Shown here piece by piece: positions 56,023 through 64,000 of a stretch of DNA of 64,000 nt; the stretch's first letter is position 1; each line of letters begins with the position of its first letter. The stretch is from Cycas panzhihuaensis. Lineage: Eukaryota; Cycadophyta. Under the pieces are notes generated by a model. The model was not told the origin of the DNA. It made no database searches and saw only the letters and a list, made by a program, of their open reading frames with translations. The stretch is taken from assembly GCA_023213395.1 (NCBI GenBank), contig CM041465.1, positions 186,131,741 through 186,195,740 on the forward strand, in the 5' to 3' direction. Made by a program: the position numbers and the translations under genes.

Positions 56023-57291
56023 CACACACACACATGCATATATATCATATTAATAAAAAGAAATATATAAAAAAATAAAGAAACCCATAAAAACTGAGAA
56101 AATTGTTTAAAAAATATATTTAAAATGGGCTAAAAAATGACTTAAAATAGGCTAAAAATAATTAAAAAGGAGTAAAAAATAAAACTTTAAAATAAATATA
56201 AAAATAAAAAATGGAATATGCTATGAATATTCTAAAAGATATAACTTGTGGTTTTAAAAACTATAGAAAATAATAATAATCAAATGATGGTTGAAAAAAT
56301 AGGGGTAATCAAAATAAGACACTAGCAAAGATTTCTCTTGACTAAAGCTATGAGAAAATATTCTGACATAGTATCTCAGGTTTGGACATCATTTGGATCA
56401 TAATGAGTGGTCATTATGCTATATTTCATCAGTCTTGCTATAAGTGGCAATCAATTGAATCTTGTAAAAGTCACCTGAGTTCACATAGCTTCGTACCCAA
56501 AAAAATTGATAACTTTGTAAATCTTTATGGAAATTCAATGAAATGGAGTGGGCTAACTATCTAGAGTATTTGCATGGAGGCACATATGAAATAAGTTTAG
56601 AATACACTTCAAATGTATTTTATCAAATGATATTCACATGCTACGGTCTCTTGTATTCTAAAGTCTTAGAAAAGTAGATCAGAGAGGTGCATTTATTTAT
56701 GGGCCAATGCTTTGAACAAAGAATAGATTAGGAGATGCTCCTTCAAATGACAAAATAAATATGAACTTTTGTAAGATAAAATATTGACACCATAACACAA
56801 TAATAGTCGCATAGAGAATGAAGAATATAACATATAATGAGGCACCTAGGAACCCTATAATGTGATTTGAAACTCTTGCATATTAGTAAGATCATGAGAT
56901 CTAAGGCTATACATCCCACATAAGGGGAAAGGAGGAAACTCCTACACACATATATAATAACTCATACTAAAGAATAACCTTACTTGGAGTTATCACACAG
57001 GTCTCCATAGGGGATTCATCCCTTTAGTCCTCTTTATATTAGCGACTATTCTAAATACAACCTATAGTTTGATTTGCCCTTATCACACGCATAAAGTTTG
57101 TTATATAGAGGAAAGACTGGGTAATTGTAGCAATGAGACTTAAGAATTGTTGGTTTTATTCATCCATAATATATCCTAGGCACTTTTATTAACCCTCTTA
57201 GATGTTATATTCTAGAATCTCTTTCTTCATCTAAAAAGAAACCAGGAAAGCATTTGAATAGGACCACATTACAAGAAGCCTTTTGTTAGGA
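56023..57291. other. AT-rich stretch, no gene seen
   Basis: A (CA)n run and an A-rich block of loose repeats around ttaaaataggctaaaaata (about 56110-56180) are the only structures. Confidence 0.55.
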
Positions 57292-57714
57292 TGTTAGATA
57301 ATATAATGCAAACTTTATGTTATTATTTTGTCACATGTCTAATATATAATTTAAGTGATTATAATATTTTTAAACTTAGATTTATATTAATTAATTTGTG
57401 AATGGTCATTGAAATGCGGAACTGCATTCCAACGAATCTCTGTTATATTTATTTATCTCCTAGATTCATGGAGATGGTTCCAAGAATCTAGGAGGACTGT
57501 CTAGATGCTTATTTAAAGGTTGGTTTCAGGTGTTGGTGGTTTTGTAAAGCGGTTTCAATTCTTTATTAATAAAATTAGCTTCAGGAGGTGGTTTTTCTTC
57601 CCTAGAAGGGGTTTTCCACCTGTTAATTGATGTGTACTTATGCAGTGTTATTTTCTGGTTATTTCTTGCTTACATTGATCCTGTTGATGCTATACTTGTG
57701 CCTCTCCTCTCACA
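57292..57714 (+). repeat. 5' LTR of the third copia
   Basis: TGTTAGATAATATAATGC to CTCACA. The inverted repeat CTCCTAGATTC/GAATCTAGGAG is at 57457-57494. A second TGTTAGG eight bases upstream (57284) leaves a small doubt about the exact start. Confidence 0.88.
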
Positions 57715-57726
57715 TGGTATCAGAGC
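57715..57726 (+). other. Primer binding site, initiator tRNA-Met (third copia)
   Basis: TGGTATCAGAGC directly follows the LTR. Confidence 0.94.
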
Positions 57727-58034
57727 CTGTAACTACAATGGCATGTTCATCAAAAGCTACAAGTAAGGGATTAAATCAATTGATATTAATGCTCCATCTT
57801 TGAAGTAGAGCACTCCGATACAACAAACCTTGCTTTTCATGTCTAGAAACGCATGCTAGGTCCTAAAGGAGACTTGTCGCAAGACAAAGCAACAACTGAA
57901 ATTTCTGAAAGGACCTCAGATTTACCAAGCACTATAGGCTTATTCTCATCATTGCCAAAATAAAAAGAAGAAATTGGAACAACAGTTAACCCTAGAGCTA
58001 TGAAGAGTGCAGTAGCAGAGCAGGCCTGTGAAAA

Positions 58035-58400
58035 GAGAGAGACATCCTAAAACCGTGGATCTGCTCCTTGGCCGGTCCACGGTGGTCCGACCCCAACTGG
58101 TAGGGTTGATATACTCCCATGGTGATCTCTGAATCCCGCGCTCCGTCCATCGACCACTGATTGATGTTTGCAGATCCCACAATAATATATTTGTCGTCCA
58201 CTATCATCATCTTAGAATGAACATAGATCATGAAACGACGGTTCTCCTAAGCTCTCTTATAAGTCTGTGTCGATCTCGGGCTGCTGCGTGGGCAAACGCT
58301 CATCGTTTCTCTTCGTTTCCCAGTTACCCAGGCAGAAAAATGAAAGATAATCTTTGAGATTGGCATTGTATATTTGCCTGGCATGCAGGGCCTACACAAC
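58035..58400 (-). pseudogene. Captured fragment of a plant phospholipase D gene (second HKD motif)
   Basis: Phospholipase D hydrolyses phosphatidylcholine-type lipids to phosphatidic acid with two HxKxxxxD motifs. The minus strand reads ANLKDYLSFFCLGNWE (about 58320-58365), a frameshift, YKRA, a stop, then [20 protein letters not shown] with the second HKD motif HSKMMIVD (58196-58219). [29 protein letters not shown] and IHGFRMSL (near 58045) follow. This is the standard plant PLD C-terminal catalytic block. The stop TAG stands where Gln is usual (CAG). Only about 110 of the family's roughly 800 residues are present. It lies antisense between primer site and leader, so it is cargo and cannot be active. 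Confidence 0.9.
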
Positions 58401-58739
58401 GTCACATAGGCTTTGGAGTCCGAGAAGTTTTGGAAGGAAGGGATCTCATCTAAGTGGCCATAGGTAATGACCAGTACAGGATAACTCAGCAGGTGACCTA
58501 GCAAGTCCTGGACCGTTGCACCTTCCGATGCCTTCGTTCTTTGTCTTCATCATCATCTCCAAATCTGTAAAATGTATGAGTCGCTCCTCCTTGAGCCAAA
58601 CTTGCGAGAAATCCACTTAAGATGCCACTTCTCTGGATTACTGATCTCCGTCCGTCGCCCGTTCTCCTAAACGCCTTCGATCTTCGTCTTCATCCTCATC
58701 TCAAGCCTGCAAACAGAGGAGCGCTGCCATACTAACTAG

Positions 58740-58863
58740 GTCGGGTTTCTTATGCCCTAACCCCCCCCTCGAACCCCAATAGTTTTTAAAATTCATTTTT
58801 CTTTTATAAATTGAATAACTCGTCGGGTCTGCGTCCACGCCTTTTTTTTCTTTTTTATTTATG

Positions 58864-58915
<52 letters not shown>

Positions 58916-59997
58916 CCCTGTTATAACCTTAAGTTTAATCAACTTTATAAATATTACACCCCCCTTTGTTGATTATAATTTAATTAAAACTTAAGCGCAC
59001 CCCCCCCTATTTTATCATATGTTGATTTAAATTAAATCAACACCCCCCTTTTTTAATATTTTTTCATTTAATAAAACATAAGCAATACCCTTAATCACAT
59101 TTTGATTTAAATTAATTAAAAAATCTCCCCCTTCCCTTATTATATTTGATACAATCAAATACCCCTCTATTTTTTATTATATTTTGACTTAAATTAAATC
59201 AAATTACACCCCCTTAATCTCTATTATAAACTTTAGTGACTCCTATACTTTATGTAATTTCTTTCATTATAATTAGTACATAAACAAACCCTCATATCAC
59301 TACATTTTAATGTTTAAATCACTTCAAACTAACATAGTTAATTTTAGGCAAATTAAAATTAACCTTTTCCCTATTATATTTAATTTATAAATCAACTTCA
59401 TTCCTTTTCATTATACCTTTTTTATTACATTTATTACTAGTCCCCCCCAACACTTTATTATTGATTTATAAATTAACATTTTCCCTCCCTTCCACACTTA
59501 ATTTATAGATTTTAATTATGCCATTTAATCTTTAAAAATTACATATCTATTTCTTAAAATAAAAAGGGAAACTAAATACTTTAGTTATAAAGTTTTTTTG
59601 TAAGTAAAATACTTACTTTGTTAAGGGGAACTATTTATTTTTCAATTAAAGGAGATTTTTTATTTTGAAAGGAGATAGTTTCTTTCTATAAAAAAGGGGA
59701 TTATTTATTAAATAGGAACTTTTCATTTGTTTAGAATAAGGGAAATTAATTTATTTATCAAAGGGGGACTATTTATCAAAAAGAACTCTTTATCAAAAGG
59801 GATTGCTTAAGGCAACATTTTAAGAAGTTATTTGTTTATTCAATCTGTTTACAAATACATGATTTTTTTCTTAAATACAATTAATGTACACTAGAATGCC
59901 TTCTTGAATTATATCTATTAACATGATTAGTACCTTTCACTAAGTGATTATTTTTCCAATCACCTTCAATCTACAATCAAACCTCAATACTCCCAAT
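58740..59997 (+). other. Third copia leader: C-tract region, (TA)n, G-run cluster
   Basis: After the shared ggtcgggtttc box come C-clusters (aacccccccctc, acaccccccttt, gcaccccccccta) in AT-rich sequence to about 59500. A (TA)n run of about 48 bp lies at 58865-58912. G-runs recur at about 59617-59815 (aaggggaactattt, aaaggagatttttt, aaaaggggattattt, aagggggactattt). There is no gene. Confidence 0.75.
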
Positions 59998-60960
59998 ATG
60001 GTATTAATGCCAAGGACAACCACCTGCGTTCCAATTCCAGTATTAACTGGCTCAAATTATGCCGACTGGAGGAATCGCATATCCCATCAGCTCAAATAGC
60101 AAAAGATATAGCGATATGTGACAGGTGAATTTTAAAAACCAAAAGCAGATGCTACTAAGAGTCTTATGGTATATCTGATGAACTCAGATGCCGCCTTAGG
60201 CACCATATTAAACTCACTCTCACCAGAAATTAGTTGGCAGTTTTCTGAAAAAGATGACTTAGCCACTGTCTGGAAAACTTTGCAAGAAAAATATGACAAG
60301 GTTGATACACATCAAGTGGCTCACCTAGAACAACAATTGTATAACCTGACTTTTGACGACTTTTCAAATGTTGAGGATTTTTTAACTAAAATTCAATCAA
60401 TTAATAAAGACCTCGATAACTGCATCAAATCTAAAACCAAAGAAGGTGATGTTGAAAACATAACTACGCATGTTAGAGACGATGACATGCTCGTACATCT
60501 TGTAGTAAATAAACTACTAATACACTTTAATCTCTTCAAAACTGCTAGACAACAAGCTAGCAACCCACCTATAACATTCAATCAGTTGACAAACCAACTG
60601 ATTGAATATCAGACAATATTAATTCAAACAGGTGCATTAAAAGATCCTTCACAGGCTTTATTTTCTAAAACTAAGCTATAATTTAAAAACAAACAATAGA
60701 ACAATAATTTTCATAATAATCTAAAATTTTAGAAACCTCGTAGAGGTTCACTGTCTAATTTACAAAACAATGTTAAATATTCTGGTCCAACTAAACACTA
60801 GAATACTTCTAATCAATTTTTTTCTAATATGAACAACACAACTTCTTCTCAGAATACTAGTTGCACCTATTGTCATAAAAGATGCCACACTATTGATATC
60901 TGTAGAAGTAGAATAGCTTTAGAAGCATGGAAAGCTTCCAAGGGGTTATAAAATAAGCCT
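59998..60960 (+). pseudogene. Copia gag, third element (best preserved copy)
   Basis: The ATG at 59998 begins MVLMPRTTTCVPIPVLTGSN. Stops fall at about 60098-60135, where the inner copy has Gln and Trp. From 60166 the frame is open for 171 codons: MVYLMNSDAALGTILNSLSP, the UBN2-type core (LATVWKTLQEKYDKVD, HLEQQLYNL, FDDFSNVEDFL) and up to ALFSKTKL. The zinc knuckle CTYCHKRCHTIDIC (60862-60903) has the intact CX2CX4HX4C pattern. Confidence 0.87.
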
Positions 60961-61074
60961 TAATCTCATTCTCAATCCTATTTTTAATCTCATTCTCAAT
61001 CACGACTCCAAAATCATCAATCTCATAATCGTTCTTTAGTAGCAACAATTTCTGCATTTGTTGCTCCTTCAAAT

Positions 61075-62360
61075 CAACCACAACAGTGGATCCTTGACTC
61101 TGGTGCATCCCATCACATGACTAAACACTAGAAGAATTTAACCACTTATCAATCTGAAACGAACTCTGAAGAAGAGATTTCTTTCGGAAGTGGTAATCAA
61201 CTTAAAGTCAAAGGATCAAGTGACATTATTCCAAAAGATGGTTCAATCAAGGACATCTTTTATGTATCTGGTTTGTTACCAAACCTACTCTCAGTCTATC
61301 AAATCTGCCTGAAAGACCTTGTTGTCGAATTCTAGAAAAATAAATTTATCATAAAAGAACCATCAAACAAATTTAGACATATTGCCTTAGGACTTGTTGA
61401 TTATCACACAGGTCTCTATAGTCTAACCAGTCTTCAAAATAATAAATCAAAATCTTTTAGTGCCTTTATTGCCAAATTTGACTCAGTCAGTAGACATTAG
61501 CATGCAAGATTTGGCCATACAAGTTATGGCAAACTATAATATTTAAAGAAGTATGAAATGGTTCATGGTTTACCACCCTTAAACATTATTTATGGTGTTT
61601 GTGAAGCCTATGTGATAAGTAAACAACACATGGATCCATTTCCATATAAAACTTAATACAGAGCAACTGTTCTACTCGAACTTATCCACTCTAATATATG
61701 TAGACCCTTTCATGTAACATCATACTCCGGTTCTCGTTATTTTGTTACATTTATAGATGATTATTCAAGAAAATGTTAGGTTTATATGCTCAAAACACGT
61801 AGTCAAGTGTTTGACATTTTTATTGAATATAAAACATTAGTTGAAAATCAATCAAATTTAATAATCAAAATATTTCAATCTTATAATACTAAGAAATATT
61901 TAAGTAGAAAATCTACTTCTTTCTGTAAATCACACAGAATTCGGTTCCAACATTCCGTTGCTTACATACCTTAACAAAATGGTATTGCTAAATACAAAAA
62001 CTGTACTCTTATTGAAATGACTCGTTGCATGTTACATGCAAAGAATCTAGATTTAAAATTATGGGTAGAAGTAATTAACTACTCTAATTATTTATTAAAT
62101 TGTTTACCTAGTAAATGTTTATAGAACGTTACTCCAAAATAAAAATGGTCTGGAAGAAAATCATCTGTCAATCATTTACAAATCTTTGGCAGTATTGCGT
62201 GGGGACATATCCCTCACGAAAAACATAAAAAATTAGACAAAAAAAGTCAAAAATACATCTTCGTTAGCTACAACAAAGAGAGTAAAGTTTATAGACTCTT
62301 AGATCCAATCACGCATCACATTTCTATTTTGCGTGATGTAATATTTGATGAAGAAGGATC
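61075..62360 (+). pseudogene. Copia protease, GAG-pre-integrase and integrase, third element
   Basis: The protease reads WILDSGASHHMT (DSG at 61096-61104). The pre-integrase block ARFGHTSYGKL begins at about 61506, but the second zinc Cys pair is changed (CEAYVISK). The integrase reads HSNICRPF at the first acidic block, where the usual Asp is Asn. FIDDYSRKC, a Trp-to-stop change, and YNTKKYLSRKSTSFCKSHRI at the second block follow, where Asp is Tyr. The C-terminal part reads SIAWGHIPHE and YIFVSYNKESK. Two integrase active-site residues are lost, and several stops are present. Confidence 0.83.
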
Positions 62361-62759
62361 CTCTTTAACATCTACTTATGTAGAACTTCCTGTTAAAAAT
62401 TTGTTAACCAACACTTATTTGGTTGACCCTTCTGATAAACAAGCTGATTTAGAAGTTATAGAATCTTTATCAACTCAAGTCCAAAATTGGACTCTATTTG
62501 AACCCACTAAAATAGATCCTTCCCTTTAGGCTAGTTTATCAAATCAACCTGCATCTTCAGATACAGTTACTCATAAGCAACCTGTTTAGGCAACCAAAAT
62601 GCTTGCTGATGCTGGATCTGATGTAGGTAATCCTACTGATTCCAGATGCACACGTGCACAAAAACTACATGCTAATTTTTCTTTGATGGCAAAAATAATG
62701 GACAACAATGATCCCAAAATATTTAAACAAGCTAGCAACAATCCTATATAGTAGGATGC

Positions 62760-64000
62760 TATACAAACTGAATTTGATGTCTTAATTAAAAATTTAACCT
62801 AGGATCTTGTTTCTCTCCCACCTGGGAAAAATGTCGTCGACTGTAAATGGGTCTATAGAACTAAATATAACTCAATAGGCGCAGTGAAAAAATATAAAGC
62901 TCACCTTGTTGCAAAAGGATTTTCTCAAATAGATAGCATTGATTATAATGAAACCTTTACCCCTATTGCAAAGATGAATATAATCAAGAGAATTATTGCT
63001 CTTGCAACCAAATTTAGTTGGGAAATCCACCAAATAGATGTTAAGAGTGCTTTCTTGAATGGCGATATCAAAGAAGAGATCTATATGTCTCAGTCATCTG
63101 GATTTATTGAAAATCTTAATTTAGTTTGCAAACTTAAAAAATCTATTTACGGTTTAAAACAAGCTCCTCGAGCTTGGTATACTAAAGTTGATGATTATTT
63201 AATTCACATTAGATATACTAGATGTATTAGTGATCCAAATCTTTATTTTAAACATGAAAATGAAAATCTTACTATTCTAATCCTCTATGTTGATGACATT
63301 ATTATTACTAGATCATCAACTCATAATATTCATTATCTAAAATCTACTTTAATGAATAAATTTGAAATGACTGATTTAAGTCTATTACATTACTTTCTTG
63401 GTTTACAAGTTTATCAAAATCATTCAAATATAACAATATCTCAACCTAAGTATATTTTAGACTTAATTTAGCGGTTTAACATGGAAAATGCTAAACCCAT
63501 ATCAAATCCATTACAATCAGGAGTTAAACTATCTACTAATTGTCCAACTCTGTTATGTGATCTAACTATATATAGACAACTGATTGGTAGTCTAATTTAT
63601 CTAACATACACCTGCCCTGATATTTCTTATGCTGTTACTTTATGTTCTCGTTATATGCAACAACCACATGAATCTCACTAAAAAGCCATTAAACGTATCT
63701 TACATTATCTAAAGTATATTGTGTTTTATGGTTTAACTTATAATTTTTATAGTAAACCACTAACGTTAATTGGATATATTGATTCTGATTGGGCAGGTGA
63801 TATATCTGTTCATAAATTTACTTCAAGTTATGTATTTTTTATAGATTCATCACCTATTATTTGGTCTAGTAAAAAAATACAGGTATTTATTTTATCAACG
63901 ATTGAAGCCGAATATCGAGTATTAGTTGAAGCTGGTAAAGAAGCACTATGGCTTAAATCACTACTAAATAAAATTAGTCTATCTCTAAACTCTTCAATTG
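62760..64000 (+). pseudogene. Copia reverse transcriptase and RNase H start, third element
   Basis: The open frame 62884-63471 holds most of the polymerase: [59 protein letters not shown] and the active site YVDD (63286-63297). It ends MTDLSLLHYFLGLQVYQNH and SQPKYILDLI, where one stop breaks it. The frame resumes at 63481 (MENAKPISNPLQSGVKLST, SLIYLTYTCPDISYAV). RNase H begins at about 63781 with DSDWAGDISVHKFTSSY and runs off the edge. This is the RT closest to intact in the window. Confidence 0.9.

Larger units (their letters stand above)
57292..64000 (+). mobile_element. Third Ty1/copia element of the same family, 3' end outside the window
   Basis: It has LTR, tRNA-Met primer site, captured phospholipase D fragment, C-tract leader, G-run cluster, gag and pol up to RNase H, in the same order as the inner and outer copies. 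It is cut by the window edge inside RNase H, so its 3' LTR and target duplication cannot be seen. Its reading frames are the best preserved of the three (171 codons of gag and 195 codons of RT without a stop). Confidence 0.92.

Noticed and set aside
57284-57291. TGTTAGG as the start of the third copia LTR
   Set aside because: Alignment with the other LTRs is better from the second TGTTAG at 57292. The 3' LTR outside the window would settle it.

Overview
The window is plant nuclear DNA, from a seed plant with a repeat-rich genome. A gymnosperm-like large genome is my guess, and the sequence alone cannot name the species. The evidence is Ty1/copia elements primed by initiator tRNA-Met (TGGTATCAGAGC), a long-LTR gypsy element with a plant mobile domain (PMD) cargo gene, a plant LINE, fragments of plant phospholipase D and Rab GDI genes, and one LEA_3 (SAG21/Lea5-like) gene. 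About 85% of the window is transposon. I see no tRNA, rRNA or CRISPR.

Layout. 1-1647: 3' end of a LINE. 3271-44047: a copia element (called 'outer' here), bounded by LTRs at 3271-3715 and 43614-44047 and by a perfect target duplication tttat. It is split by two later insertions. The first, 4246-29991, is a minus-strand gypsy tandem dimer (LTR1-int1-LTR2-int2-LTR3; flanks gtatc/gtgtc). The second, 31113-38707, is a younger copia of the same family (called 'inner'), with two 437-bp LTRs. 44048-49140 is the least repetitive part and holds the LEA_3 gene (46442-46911) with a TATA box and a G-box. About 49600-52150 is a minus-strand copia relic. 52153-56022 is a small gag-only LTR element of TR-GAG type. 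57292-64000 is a third copia of the same family, running off the right edge.

How the parts work. The three copia copies share one plan: LTR with three conserved inverted repeats, tRNA-Met primer site, a segment of foreign DNA, a C-tract-rich AT leader, a cluster of short G-runs, then gag-PR-INT-RT-RNaseH, a purine tract and the LTR. The foreign segment differs in each copy: a phospholipase D fragment in the third, a Rab GDI fragment plus a coiled-coil reading frame in the inner, and unrecognised sequence in the outer. The recognised fragments lie antisense to the element. The gypsy element has gag, protease and an RNase H of the additional-RNase-H type on the minus strand, no recognisable reverse transcriptase or integrase, and on the plus strand a PMD/acidic/coiled-coil gene with its own TATA box and an intron. 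The middle LTR of the dimer is a chimera of the two outer LTR types, as expected from unequal crossing-over.

All transposon genes here carry stops or frameshifts, so I list them as pseudogenes. Many stops are Gln or Trp codons changed to TAA, TAG or TGA, as expected from deamination of methylated cytosine. All family calls are made by eye from translated motifs, without database searches.
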